Below are positions 1 through 8,374 of a stretch of DNA of 64,000 nt, in pieces. This stretch comes from Trebonia sp963822615 (lineage in GTDB: Bacteria; Actinomycetota; Actinomycetes; Streptosporangiales; Streptosporangiaceae). The notes below the pieces were generated by a model that was not told the DNA's origin, searched no databases, and saw only the letters and a program-made list of their open reading frames with translations. Within the stretch, counting starts at the first letter, position 1, and every line of letters begins with the position of its first letter. Location of the stretch: positions 62,001-126,000 of the forward strand of contig CAWGIM010000016.1 in NCBI GenBank assembly GCA_963822615.1, in the 5' to 3' direction. A program made the translations under genes and the position numbers.

Positions 1-131
1 TAGTAGCGCGGCCGGGTCGCCAGCAGGCCCGCTTGCCGGATCTGCCGCGTCAACAGCGTGTACTCGCTGCCGCGGGCGGCCGGCTCGGCAGGCGGGCCGG
101 GCACAGCCGGGGATACAGGCGCAGGCGGCAC
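1..131 (-). CDS. Possible N-terminus of a fatty acid desaturase-like protein (cut by window edge)
   Basis: The minus strand is open from a GTG at 131 to the window edge, and a GGGAG ribosome-binding sequence lies about 7 bases upstream of that GTG. After a proline/alanine-rich leader, the last residues (SEYTLLTRQIRQAGLLATR) resemble the segment that begins many actinobacterial membrane fatty acid desaturases, just before the first membrane helices. Only about 43 codons are visible and no histidine box can be seen, so the family call is inference. Bases 132-284 hold no other gene that I can support. Confidence 0.35.
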   Translation of the reverse strand, partial: MPPAPVSPAVPGPPAEPAARGSEYTLLTRQIRQAGLLATRPRY

Positions 132-284
132 TAGGGAACTCCCGTTCGGCCTCGTATGCGGCCCGGGTGGCCGCGGAGCCGTCGGGGTCCGGGAACGGCA
201 CGGCAGGCGACTGCCGCGATCCTTTACTCCCCTTTTGCTCCCGTTCCAAACGCACCCGCCGGGCGGGTCCGGTCGGTGTCAGCC

Positions 285-884
285 TTACTCGACGACGTCC
301 GCGATGGTCACGTTGACCGTGACGTCCCGCAGCCCGATCTGATCGCGGAGGGTCGCCGCCACCCGACGCTGGACTTCCCTGGCGACCCGGTGACCTTGGT
401 CGCCGTAGCCGACCGCGACCGCGAGGTCCACAACCGCGGTGCGGCCGAGTACGCCGGCCGCGGCGTCCGGGTAGCGGTCGCCGCCCGGTCCGCGGCCGAG
501 GGCGACCCGGACCCCGGGGACCATCCGGGCGCTGTCGCGGGCCAGCGCGGCCACGGTGCGGGCAGCGATCCGGATGGTGCCGAGTTCGGTGACCTCCAGG
601 GTGTGCCAGACGTCGCGGACCAGGCGGCGCGCCTGCGTCATCACCGCCGCGACCAAGCCCGGGGGCGCGGAAACGCGGGCAACCGCGAGCTGGGCGACCG
701 GCGTCCACAAGGCGGTGAACTCGCCGAGGGCAGCCTGGCAGTGCACACAACCCCGCTGGTGCGCGTCCCAGTCGGCACCGCGGTCGGCGGCGGCCTGTTC
801 CAGCAGGAGGTCGACGTCGGCACCGCACGGCAGGATGGCGGTGTCCAGCGGGGGCTTGGCTGGCATCGGGCTGCTCACTTCCAT
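285..884 (-). CDS. Zinc-finger (anti-sigma-like) / Asp23 fusion protein
   Basis: A 199-residue protein in two parts. Residues about 15-60 carry an H-x3-C-x2-C pattern (HQRGCVHC) like the zinc-binding anti-sigma (ZAS/mycothiol-type) domain. Residues about 95-199 look like an Asp23/Gls24 domain, with the alternating beta/helix pattern ending in VTVNVTIADV. Its start overlaps the stop of the ECF sigma gene by 10 bases, so the two are translationally coupled and it is the natural candidate for that factor's anti-sigma partner. The Asp23 half suggests it can interact with, or sense, the Asp23/AmaP envelope complex encoded divergently at 1630-4146. Soluble; no membrane segment seen. The anti-sigma role is inferred from motif and position. 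Confidence 0.7.
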   Translation of the reverse strand: MEVSSPMPAKPPLDTAILPCGADVDLLLEQAAADRGADWDAHQRGCVHCQAALGEFTALWTPVAQLAVARVSAPPGLVAAVMTQARRLVRDVWHTLEVTELGTIRIAARTVAALARDSARMVPGVRVALGRGPGGDRYPDAAAGVLGRTAVVDLAVAVGYGDQGHRVAREVQRRVAATLRDQIGLRDVTVNVTIADVVE

Positions 885-1438
885 TCTTGCAGCGTTTTAG
901 CCAGCGCCCGGCGCCCACGGAAAAGGTGGCTGCGGACGGCCGGCTCGGTAGCACCGGTCACGCTTGCGATCTCAGCGTAAGACAGTCTCTCGAAATGATG
1001 AAGGACGATCACCGCCCGCTGCGCGAACGGCAGGGCGAGCAGCGCGTCGGTCACCGCGTCGGCGGCGAGATCACGCTCGGCCTTGTCGGCGGTCCCCAGG
1101 GCCCGGTCGGCCTGCTCGGGCAGCAGGTCGAGGGAGCGGACGTCGCCTCCCCTGGTGACCTTGTTCATCGCCCGGCGGGTGACGATCTGGTACAGCCAGG
1201 TGGAAAACGCCGCCTCGCCCTGGAAATGGCCCAGGTTTTCCCACGCGGCGATCAGCGCCTCCTGCGCCACGTCCTGCGCATCGTGGTGATTGCCGGTCAG
1301 CCGCAGGGCGACCCGGTAGGCCATGGCCGAGTGCCGCTGGACCAGGATCTCGTAAGCGTCCAGGAAGCCCTCGCGGGCACGGGCCACCAGGTAGGCATCC
1401 CCCACCGCCGACTCGGCCGCCTGCGCTGCAGCCGTCAC
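875..1438 (-). CDS. ECF RNA polymerase sigma factor
   Basis: A 187-residue sigma-70 family protein. Region 2 spans about residues 20-90 (AYRVALRLTGNHHDAQDVAQEALIAAW), with the acidic DAQD motif of ECF factors. Region 4 spans about 125-180 (LPFAQRAVIVLHHFERLSYAEIASVTG). It directs polymerase to a small stress regulon. The GTG start at 1438 is preceded by a GGGGGTAAG ribosome-binding sequence. It overlaps the zinc-finger/Asp23 gene downstream and diverges from the Asp23 operon, which is its most likely target. The shared intergenic region is 1439-1629; I could not identify an ECF promoter there with confidence. Confidence 0.9.
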   Translation of the reverse strand: MTAAAQAAESAVGDAYLVARAREGFLDAYEILVQRHSAMAYRVALRLTGNHHDAQDVAQEALIAAWENLGHFQGEAAFSTWLYQIVTRRAMNKVTRGGDVRSLDLLPEQADRALGTADKAERDLAADAVTDALLALPFAQRAVIVLHHFERLSYAEIASVTGATEPAVRSHLFRGRRALAKTLQEWK

Positions 1439-1629
1439 TTCTTACCCCCTGCGTACAGCCCCGGATATCCGAGGCCGCTCCCTGTTACCCGGGCGGGCGG
1501 TCGATATACCGGTCAGGAAGATCGCGGCGAAAAGGGTGCGAGGATTTCCGGCCGGCGGTGTCTAAGCAGGTGACGTCCTGGGTGACCGACCTGGTACCGG
1601 GACCGCCTGCACCCGAGGGAGCACCATCC

Positions 1630-2103
1630 ATGAGCCAGCCCAATGCAGCTGAGACCACCGACACCGCGGCCAACGGCCACCCGGTCGCAACCCCGGCCCG
1701 TGACCGCCTGGTTACCGGCGAAGGCCAGATCACCGTGGCCGAGACCGTGGTGCAGAAGATCGCCGGCAAGGCCTGCCGGGAGATCGCCGGCGTGCACGCC
1801 ATGGGTACCTCCGGCACGCGCGCGTTCGGCGCGGTCCGCGAGCGGATCCCCGGCAGCACCGGACCCAATGTCGCCCAGGGCGTCGGCGTGGAAGTCGGGG
1901 AGCGGGAAGCGGCCGTCGACCTGGCGATCGTGGTCGACTACGGCGTAGCGATCGCCGAGCTCGGCCGCAGCATCCAGCGCAACGTCAAGCAGTCGGTCGA
2001 GCGGATGACCGGCCTGCGCGTGGTGGAGGTCAACATCGCCGTCGACGATGTCTTCCTGCCGGTCGACGGCGCCCAGGACACGACCGTCGCGCGGGTGTCG
2101 TGA
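1630..2103 (+). CDS. Asp23/Gls24 family envelope stress response protein
   Basis: A 157-residue Asp23/Gls24 protein. The core at about residues 25-145 begins GQITVAETVVQKIAGKACREI and ends in a long helix and strand (SVERMTGLRVVEVNIAVDDV), the family signature. In firmicutes these proteins form a membrane-associated envelope-stress assembly anchored by AmaP. I chose the ATG at 1630 because GAGGGA lies 9 bases upstream; an in-frame GTG at 1558 has no comparable site. First gene of a tightly overlapping operon running to 4146: its stop overlaps the GTG of the next gene. Confidence 0.85.
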   Translation: MSQPNAAETTDTAANGHPVATPARDRLVTGEGQITVAETVVQKIAGKACREIAGVHAMGTSGTRAFGAVRERIPGSTGPNVAQGVGVEVGEREAAVDLAIVVDYGVAIAELGRSIQRNVKQSVERMTGLRVVEVNIAVDDVFLPVDGAQDTTVARVS

Positions 2104-2453
2104 CCGCTGCCCAGCGGCAGGACCGGCCCGGGAGCGTGCTGCCAGCCGACGCCGACGCCGTCGCCGCCCTGGTCCTGGGCTGCGACGGGGTAGCAGGGCT
2201 GGACGGCGGCCGGTTCGGCGACGTCACGTCCTACCTTCCCGGCCGGACCGTCCCCGGCGTGGCCATCGATGACCACCGGATCCGGGTGCAGGTCCGGTCC
2301 AGGTGGGGAGTCCCGGCGGCGGAACTGGCCGCGCTGGTCACCGCGGCGCTCGCCCCGCTGGCAGGGTCGCGCCCGGTCGACGTCACCATCGCCGACATCG
2401 ACGATCCCCCGGCCGCCGCACCGCTCGTTCCGCAACCTGGAGGTGAAATATGA
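2100..2453 (+). CDS. Small Asp23-like protein
   Basis: A 117-residue protein lying between two clear Asp23 genes. It shares their layout (DADAVAALVLGCDGVAGL at the start, RPVDVTIADID at the end) but is shorter and more diverged. GTG start overlapping the upstream TGA as GTGA, and ATGA overlap downstream, so translation is coupled. Probably an accessory subunit of the same envelope complex. Function assigned by family resemblance and operon position only. Confidence 0.7.
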   Translation: MTAAQRQDRPGSVLPADADAVAALVLGCDGVAGLDGGRFGDVTSYLPGRTVPGVAIDDHRIRVQVRSRWGVPAAELAALVTAALAPLAGSRPVDVTIADIDDPPAAAPLVPQPGGEI

Positions 2454-2632
2454 ACCGAACCGTGCTCGCCACTGTTACCGGGCTGGTGCTCGGCCTGACC
2501 CTGGTGTTCGGGAACTTCGGTGACATGCTGATCGTGGCGCTGTTCGGCGCGATCGGCTTCGGCGCCGCCAAGGTCCTCGACGGGAGCGTCGACGCGCAGG
2601 GCTGGCTCTCACGCACCCGTCGCAACCAGTGA
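2450..2632 (+). CDS. DUF2273-like small integral membrane protein
   Basis: A 60-residue protein with one long or two short hydrophobic helices (residues about 5-22 and 26-42, NFGDMLIVALFGAIGFGAAKV) and a charged tail. Size, hydrophobic pattern and position among Asp23 genes match the DUF2273 small membrane proteins that accompany Asp23/AmaP in many gram-positives. Overlaps both neighbours by 4 bases. Its role is probably to help anchor the Asp23 assembly at the membrane; inferred. Confidence 0.75.
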   Translation: MNRTVLATVTGLVLGLTLVFGNFGDMLIVALFGAIGFGAAKVLDGSVDAQGWLSRTRRNQ

Positions 2633-3051
2633 CCGCCGTGGCCGAAGGCCGGCCCGCAGCGCTGGCGGGCCGCACCGAGATGGGGCGGATCACCGTAGCC
2701 GACGGCGTGGTAACCAAGATCGCCGCGCAGGCAGCGGCCGAGCACCCGGACGCCGGCGCCGCGGCCGCGCGGGTGCTCGGGCGCGCCGTACCCGGCGGCG
2801 GCCACCTGGGCGTGCGCGGCACGGACCTCGACGCGCTGCCCAAGACCACGGTGCAGGTGGACGGGGCCAAGGCCTACGTGACCCTGGAGATCGCCGTCCG
2901 CTGGACCGCCTCCGTAGCCGAAGTGACCGGGCAGGTTCGCCGCCACGTCAGGGACCGCGTGCTGGAGCTGGCCGGCCTCGACGTCGACGAGGTGCACATT
3001 GTCGTGGCCGGCCTTGCCACCGACGTCAGCCCGCCACCCCGCGTCAGCTAG
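2629..3051 (+). CDS. Asp23/Gls24 family protein
   Basis: A 140-residue Asp23 family member, the third in the operon. The family opening is at residues 18-33 (MGRITVADGVVTKIAA) and the closing strand is VDEVHIVVAGL near residue 120. An internal glycine-rich loop (VPGGGHLGVRGTD) distinguishes it from the first copy. GTG start overlapping the upstream TGA. The presence of three paralogues suggests a hetero-oligomeric assembly rather than simple gene duplication; that is inference. Confidence 0.85.
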   Translation: MTAVAEGRPAALAGRTEMGRITVADGVVTKIAAQAAAEHPDAGAAAARVLGRAVPGGGHLGVRGTDLDALPKTTVQVDGAKAYVTLEIAVRWTASVAEVTGQVRRHVRDRVLELAGLDVDEVHIVVAGLATDVSPPPRVS

Positions 3052-3064
3052 GGAAGGAACCCTT

Positions 3065-3601
3065 ATGCGCGTAGCCAACCGGCCGCTGGCCTTCATCCTG
3101 GCCGCGGCCCTGCTCGCCTGCAGCGTCGTGATCATCGCCGAGGTCATCGGCTTCGCCGCGCACCACAGCCCCCTGCTGGTGCCCTGGGCTACCTGGCATG
3201 CCTGGGGCAGCGCAACCCACTGGAATGCCCTCGCGGTGCGGCTCTGGGCCGCCGTCCTGATGGTTATCGGGCTGGTCCTGGTGGCCCTTGAGCTCAAGCC
3301 CGGCCGCGTCACCCGCCTGCCGCTGCGCGGGGCCGACCAGGCCACCGACACCACCATCACCCAGCGCGGCCTGGCCCGGATGCTGCGAACGGAAGCGGCC
3401 GGGGTGGACGGGATCAGCGGGGCCACGGTCCGGGTCCGGCGCCGGCGCGCCCGGGTCACGGCGGCTTCCGGCGCCCGCGGCCGGGTCGCCGCCAGTGCCA
3501 TGACCGAGCCGGTCACCCGGGCGCTGGACGCTCGGCTGGCGGACCTCGAGCTGGAGCACGCACCGCGCCTGAGCGTGCGGGTACTCCCCCGGAGGCGCTG
3601 A
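3065..3601 (+). CDS. DUF6286-type membrane protein of the Asp23 operon
   Basis: A 178-residue protein with two predicted membrane helices (about residues 8-30 and 52-73) followed by a basic cytoplasmic domain ending in RVRRRRARVTAASGARG and a C-terminal helix/strand. The architecture matches the DUF6286 proteins encoded with Asp23 genes in actinomycetes. The ATG at 3065 follows GGGAAGG, whereas an upstream in-frame ATG at 2999 would lie inside the previous gene. Its stop shares a base with the next start, so it is coupled to the AmaP-like gene. Probably a second membrane anchor for the complex. Confidence 0.75.
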   Translation: MRVANRPLAFILAAALLACSVVIIAEVIGFAAHHSPLLVPWATWHAWGSATHWNALAVRLWAAVLMVIGLVLVALELKPGRVTRLPLRGADQATDTTITQRGLARMLRTEAAGVDGISGATVRVRRRRARVTAASGARGRVAASAMTEPVTRALDARLADLELEHAPRLSVRVLPRRR

Positions 3602-4146
3602 TGCACGCCGACCGCGTTAACCGCGTCATGCTGACCCTGTTCGGCCTGCTCGTCCTCATCGCTGGCGCGGCCGCGATGGCCGCGTCGACCGGCCTGTTCG
3701 GTGCGTCCTTCGCCCGGCAGGCCCTGCTGGGTAACCGCGTCAGCGACTACTTCGGCCAGCACGGCGGCTGGCTGTGGCCGGCCATCGCGGTCGGCTGCCT
3801 GCTCGTTGCCCTGGCCTGCCTGCGCTGGCTGCTGGCCCTGCTGGCGTCAACCGACCGGGCCGGCGACATCGTCATCGGCAGCAGTGTCGACCAGGGCACC
3901 ACCGTCCTCCGGCCGGCCGCCCTGGTCGACGCGCTGACCAGCGAGGTGAGTACCTATCACGGCGTCGACTCGGCCAGGGGCCGGGTGATCGGCGACGGCC
4001 GGGCCCCCGAAGTGGTGCTCACCGTCGTCACCGCCCAGGCCGCCGACCTGCACGCCCTGCATCACCGCATCGAAACCGAGGCCCTCGCCCACGCGCGGCA
4101 GGCCGCCGGCAACCCGGCCCTGCCCATTCAGCTTGTCCTGGGCTGA
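3601..4146 (+). CDS. amaP: AmaP-like alkaline shock response membrane anchor protein
   Basis: A 181-residue protein with two N-terminal transmembrane helices (about residues 9-30 and 59-82) and a cytoplasmic domain of about 95 residues. This is the AmaP topology: two helices and a conserved domain that recruits Asp23 proteins to the membrane. It is the last gene of the operon. The next gene downstream is convergent, only 15 bases away. The symbol is applied by family and context; there is no direct evidence that it binds these Asp23 paralogues. Confidence 0.75.
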   Translation: MHADRVNRVMLTLFGLLVLIAGAAAMAASTGLFGASFARQALLGNRVSDYFGQHGGWLWPAIAVGCLLVALACLRWLLALLASTDRAGDIVIGSSVDQGTTVLRPAALVDALTSEVSTYHGVDSARGRVIGDGRAPEVVLTVVTAQAADLHALHHRIETEALAHARQAAGNPALPIQLVLG

Positions 4147-4161
4147 CCCCGGACCGGGGCC

Positions 4162-4899
4162 TTACCCGGCGGCCCGCAGTCGCTGCGCGATCCGCTCGGC
4201 GTAACCGACGGCTGGCGATCCCAGGTCCTGGCTGGTCGCCGAGTCCAGCGTGGTGATGACTTGCGAGCCCATCCGGATGGCCACCAGGGTCTCTCCGCCC
4301 TCGAAGACCGGGGACACGATGACCGCCTTGATGGCGTCGCTGCCCTCGCCTGGCAGCCGGCTCCGCGTCAGCTTGCTCACCGCGGTTGTGCCGTTGGACG
4401 CATAGCTGAAGGACGAGCACTTGCCCAGCTCCTGCCACAGCTTTGCCATCGCCTTCTGCGCGTCGGCACCGGTGAAGACATCGATCTCCTCAAATACCTC
4501 CTGGGACTGGTCGGGACTGATGTAGTCGCCCTCCGCCCAGTCACCAGTAGAGATGCCGGCCGCCCGAATAAATGACGTCTGCGTGAAAGCGGGGCAGACC
4601 TGACTGGCGGGCATCGGCTGAGCGGTGTCGGACGGCAACTGGCTGCCCGTGTTCCGCGTCGCCGAGCCCACCTTGTAGCCCTTCGGCATCGAGCCGGCCG
4701 GCAGCAGGACGCGGGTTAGCTGCGGACCGCTGAGTGGCGTCGCCGAGGGTGTCGCGGAGGGCAGCGACGCCGTCGCGGCGGACGGGCCAGCGGCCGAGCA
4801 GCCTGCTAGCAGGCCGCCTGCGAGCAGGGCGGTCAGTGCCGCCGCGAGGCCGTGGCGCAGGGGGAAACTAGAGCTGGCGGCAGGTGAACTGGTTCGCAT
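4162..4899 (-). CDS. Secreted lipoprotein with PknH-type sensor-like domain
   Basis: A 245-residue lipoprotein. The signal peptide ends in a lipobox (GGLLAGC) with Cys34 as the lipidated residue. A Ser/Ala/Thr/Pro-rich linker follows, then a domain of about 180 residues (LPAGSMPKGYKVGS to AERIAQRLRAAG) with two cysteines likely to pair. The fold pattern resembles the extracellular PknH_C-like sensor domains of actinobacterial lipoproteins. I chose the ATG at 4899 because GGAG lies 5 bases upstream and the signal peptide then begins properly; a longer in-frame start at 4956 lacks this. Function unknown; probably a surface sensor or ligand-binding protein. Confidence 0.7.
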   Translation of the reverse strand: MRTSSPAASSSFPLRHGLAAALTALLAGGLLAGCSAAGPSAATASLPSATPSATPLSGPQLTRVLLPAGSMPKGYKVGSATRNTGSQLPSDTAQPMPASQVCPAFTQTSFIRAAGISTGDWAEGDYISPDQSQEVFEEIDVFTGADAQKAMAKLWQELGKCSSFSYASNGTTAVSKLTRSRLPGEGSDAIKAVIVSPVFEGGETLVAIRMGSQVITTLDSATSQDLGSPAVGYAERIAQRLRAAG

Positions 4900-5019
4900 G
4901 AGAGCTCCGGGTTTACGTCCAAAGGGGGATAATTCGTGGCGATCGGCGAAAGCCAATCATATGTGAACTCGGTACACAAGTGATTTGACTGTGGTCACCC
5001 GTAAAGAGATCATTTAGTC

Positions 5020-6912
5020 ATGGCGGAGGAGACCCTGGTGGCGGCCGGTGACATCGCCCGGCTGGCCGGGGTCGGCCGGTCCGCCGTCAGCAACTGGCGA
5101 CGGCGTTACGCGGGCTTCCCGCAGCCGGTGGCCGGCACCGCCGCCAGCCCGCTGTTCGCGCTGGCCGAGGTGGAGGGATGGCTGCGCGGCCAGGGCAGGC
5201 TGCTGGAGGTCCCGCTGGTCGAACGGGCCTGGCAGGAGCTGCGGGTCCACGCGGGAGATGACCACCGGCTCGCGTCGGCGCTGGCCGATGCGGGCGAGCG
5301 ACTGGTAGCGGGGCAGGCGGCCGAGCCGCCCGCCGTCGCGGAGCTGGCCGCGGCGATCGGCCTGGCCGATACCTTCGAGGCCTTGCTCTCTCGCTTCCAT
5401 GAGACGCGAGCACGCAGCACGGCGTTGCCCGACGCGGAGATCGCAGGACTCATGTCCGCCCTCGTCCAAGGGGCCGGCACCGTGCTCGATCCCGCCTGCG
5501 GAACCGGCGAGCTGCTGCTCGCCGCCCGGGACAACGGGACCCGGCGGCTGCTCGGCCAGGACGCCGGGGCCGACCTGGCCCGGCTGGCCGGGATACGGCT
5601 CCGGCTCGGCCCCGTCCACCGTGACGAGTCAGGCCAGGCAAGCACGGCAGCGGGGGCCGCAGAAACCAGCGAAGCGATCGTGCGGACAGGCAACGCGCTG
5701 TTCCGCGATGCCTTCCCCGGCCTGGCGGCCGATGCCGTGCTGTGCTGTCCGCCGGCCTACCCGCGAGCCGAGGGCCAGCACCTGAGCACCGCGGACCAGC
5801 GCTGGGTGTACGGCGTCCCGCCGCGAACCGAGCCGGAGCTGGCCTGGGTACAGCACGCGCTTGCCCACCTGTCGCCGGCCGGGCTGGCGGCGGTCCTGAT
5901 GCCCCAGGCGGCGGCTGCGCGGCGCCCCGGTCGCCGGATCCGGGCCCAGTTGCTGCGCAAGGGTGCGCTCCGCGCGGTCATCGCGCTGCCCGCCGCCAGC
6001 CAGGCGAACCACCTGTGGCTGCTGCGGCGTCCGGCCGGCCAGGTGCCCCCGACCGTGCTGATGATGGCGGCAGCCGACCCGTCGGCGGTCATCGCCACCT
6101 GGCGACGGTTCAACCGCGATCCTCAGCACGAACAGCCCGGCGCCAGCCGCGCGGTGCCGGTCATCGACCTGCTCGACGACGAGGTCGACCTGAACCCGGC
6201 GCGGCACCTGTCCGCCCTGCCCGCTGAGCGGACCGCCGAGCGCTTCGCCGAGGCGAGGGAAGGCCTCGCGGCGGTGGTGACCCGGCTCCCCCGGCTGCTG
6301 CCCGACCTGCGGCCAGCCGACCACCCCCGGCCGCTCACCTTCGTCACCGTGGCGGAACTGGCCAGGACCGGGCAGGTCGAGGTGCACCACGCACCGCTCC
6401 GGCCGGACTCCGGTGACGGGTCCGCGCCCCTGCTCACCGCGGAGGACGTGGCCGCGGGCCGCCCGCCCTCCGGCCGCGGGCAGCCTGGCGAGCGCTGGAT
6501 CACCACCCGGGCGGGGGACATCGTGGTGGCGGCCGCGGCCGCTGACCGCCTTACCGCGCGAGTCGTGACCACTCAGGGCGCCATCCTCGGTCCCGGGCTG
6601 ACGCTGCTGCGGGTGGACCCGGAGCGGCTCGACGCGCATTTCGTCGCCGGCACGCTGCGCAGCTCGGCCAACGGCCAGGTTGCTGCCAGGCAGGCCGGGA
6701 GCAGCGGGCGAGCCGACATCTCACGGGCACTGATCGCGCAGCTCCCGCTGCCGGAGCAGCGGTCTTACGGTGCAGCCCTCCGGCAGGCGGACGAACTCGA
6801 GTCGGCCAGCCGCCTGGCGGCGGCGATGGGCGCCAGCCTCGCGCAACTGCTGGCCGACGGGATCACCGACGGGACGCTGGAACCTTCCGTCGGCCAGGCG
6901 AACTCCCGCTAA
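5020..6912 (+). CDS. N-6 DNA methylase-like protein with HTH and specificity-like regions
   Basis: A 630-residue protein. Residues 7-60 form a helix-turn-helix (GDIARLAGVGRSAVSNWRRR). Residues about 95-400 are an N6-adenine methyltransferase core with a clear SAM-binding motif I (DPACGTG, about residue 157). The catalytic motif IV position reads CCPPAYP instead of N/D-PP-Y/F (about residue 243). Residues about 435-600 resemble a type I specificity (target recognition) half, ending ALIAQLPLPEQRSYGAAL. The arrangement is that of solitary MTase/S fusions of actinomycetes. Because the catalytic N/D is replaced by C, activity is doubtful. It may bind DNA and SAM in a regulatory role. The kinase gene follows after 49 bases. 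Confidence 0.75.
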   Translation: MAEETLVAAGDIARLAGVGRSAVSNWRRRYAGFPQPVAGTAASPLFALAEVEGWLRGQGRLLEVPLVERAWQELRVHAGDDHRLASALADAGERLVAGQAAEPPAVAELAAAIGLADTFEALLSRFHETRARSTALPDAEIAGLMSALVQGAGTVLDPACGTGELLLAARDNGTRRLLGQDAGADLARLAGIRLRLGPVHRDESGQASTAAGAAETSEAIVRTGNALFRDAFPGLAADAVLCCPPAYPRAEGQHLSTADQRWVYGVPPRTEPELAWVQHALAHLSPAGLAAVLMPQAAAARRPGRRIRAQLLRKGALRAVIALPAASQANHLWLLRRPAGQVPPTVLMMAAADPSAVIATWRRFNRDPQHEQPGASRAVPVIDLLDDEVDLNPARHLSALPAERTAERFAEAREGLAAVVTRLPRLLPDLRPADHPRPLTFVTVAELARTGQVEVHHAPLRPDSGDGSAPLLTAEDVAAGRPPSGRGQPGERWITTRAGDIVVAAAAADRLTARVVTTQGAILGPGLTLLRVDPERLDAHFVAGTLRSSANGQVAARQAGSSGRADISRALIAQLPLPEQRSYGAALRQADELESASRLAAAMGASLAQLLADGITDGTLEPSVGQANSR

Positions 6913-6961
6913 CCACGCTAAAGTCGGGCATTCGAATTGGCTGCAGCCAAGGAGGCGGAAG

Positions 6962-8374
6962 GTGGGCCAGGAAGCGCTCCTCGCCGACCGTTACGCGCTG
7001 GTCAGCCCGCTTGGCCGGGGTGGCATGGGCCAGGTCTGGGAGGCCCTGGACACCCGGCTCAACCGCAGGGTGGCCGTGAAGCTGCTCACCGCGGGCGCGT
7101 TCGCGTCCAGCCCGGGCTTCGGCCTGGACGCCCGCCGGTTCACCCGCGAGGCCGCGGTCACCGCCGGGCTGGTGCATCCCAGCGTGCCCGCCATCTTCGA
7201 CGCCGGGACCTACGACGGCGGCCTTTACCTGGTCATGGAGCTGGTCGACGGCTGCACGATCGCCGACCTGGTCGCCGAGCAAGGGCCGCTTCCGGTCGGC
7301 TGGGCAGCGGCGATCGCCGGCCAGGTCGCCGCGGTCCTCGCCATCGCCCACGAGCGCGAGATCCTCCACCGGGACATCAAGCCGCAGAATATCATGCTGA
7401 CCAGGGACGGCACCGCGAAGGTGCTGGACTTCGGCGTCGCCGGCATCATCAGCCAGCGGATCACCAGCACGGGCGTGACCGTCGGCACTCCCGGGTTCAT
7501 CGCGCCCGAACAGCTGCACGGCCTCCCGGCAACCCCGCAGACCGACCTGTACGCCCTCGGCTGCCTGCTGTACGAGATGCTGGCGGGCGAGCCGGTGTTC
7601 ACCGCGACGTCGCCCGCCGCGCTGATCCGCATGCACCTGGAGCAGGCTCCGGCCCCGCTGCGCCGCCGCGACGTGCCGCCGCAACTGGAGTCGCTCCTCG
7701 CGCGACTGCTGGGCAAGGACCCGGCCGGCCGGCCAGCCGATGCCCGGCAGGCCTACGACCTGCTGCTGCCTTTCGTCTCGCCGCCGGGCCGGCTGGGTGA
7801 CATCGACCCGCAGGCCTGGAGCGGGACCGGCATGCAGCTCTACGCGCGCCTGCTGGCAAGGCTTTCCGGAACCGGGCCGCTTTCCGGAACCGGACCCAGC
7901 GGAGCCGGCGCGAGCGGACCCTTCATCGCCAGCCCTCGCCTAACCACGAGTGGCCCGGCCACCCGCGGCGATGCGGGCTGGACAATCCGGCACAGCGTGT
8001 GGCTGCTGCCGACCCTCCTGCTGGGCGGACTCGGAGCGTGGCTGTCGTTCGGCTATATCGCGGCCCGCCATCAGCGGCTGCCCTGGCTAGCGGCCGCGGT
8101 CGCCTACCTGGCACTGTCGGCGACGGCGTTCACGATCACGGCGGTCGGGCCAGACCCCAGCACCGGATCGCTGGCTGTGCTTAACGACATCGGAGCTTGC
8201 CTTCTGCTGGCGCTGTGGCCCGCCGCGGTTATCCACGGGCTGTGGGTGAACTTCACCAGCCGGCTGCCCCTGCTCAGGAACTTGTCCAGGAGTAACCACG
8301 GGCCGGCGCGCTCGCGCGGGTTCCGGTCGTCTCAGGGCGCGGCCGGCGGGTTCTCGGATTCGGCGGTGTGGTAG
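6962..8374 (+). CDS. Membrane-anchored serine/threonine protein kinase
   Basis: A 470-residue Hanks-type kinase. Gly loop PLGRGGMGQV (about residue 15), VAVKLL lysine, catalytic HRDIKPQN (about 135), DFG (about 156) and APE (about 180) are all intact, so it should be active. After a Gly/Ser/Pro-rich linker come four hydrophobic segments (about residues 345-440), an unusual multi-pass C-terminus in place of the single helix plus PASTA sensor of PknB. The GTG start at 6962 is fixed by GGAGG 6 bases upstream. The last 43 bases overlap the convergent MerR gene. Adjacency to the methylase-like gene suggests, but does not prove, a functional pair. Confidence 0.88.
   Translation: MGQEALLADRYALVSPLGRGGMGQVWEALDTRLNRRVAVKLLTAGAFASSPGFGLDARRFTREAAVTAGLVHPSVPAIFDAGTYDGGLYLVMELVDGCTIADLVAEQGPLPVGWAAAIAGQVAAVLAIAHEREILHRDIKPQNIMLTRDGTAKVLDFGVAGIISQRITSTGVTVGTPGFIAPEQLHGLPATPQTDLYALGCLLYEMLAGEPVFTATSPAALIRMHLEQAPAPLRRRDVPPQLESLLARLLGKDPAGRPADARQAYDLLLPFVSPPGRLGDIDPQAWSGTGMQLYARLLARLSGTGPLSGTGPSGAGASGPFIASPRLTTSGPATRGDAGWTIRHSVWLLPTLLLGGLGAWLSFGYIAARHQRLPWLAAAVAYLALSATAFTITAVGPDPSTGSLAVLNDIGACLLLALWPAAVIHGLWVNFTSRLPLLRNLSRSNHGPARSRGFRSSQGAAGGFSDSAVW

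Noticed and set aside
156..980. 274-aa plus-strand frame opposite the sigma partner
   Set aside because: It is the complement of the zinc-finger/Asp23 gene; its Arg/Gly-rich composition is typical of antisense shadows in high-GC DNA.
2383..3762. 459-aa minus-strand frame across the Asp23 operon
   Set aside because: Long only because of GC bias; no homology, and it runs opposite five overlapping genes with good starts.
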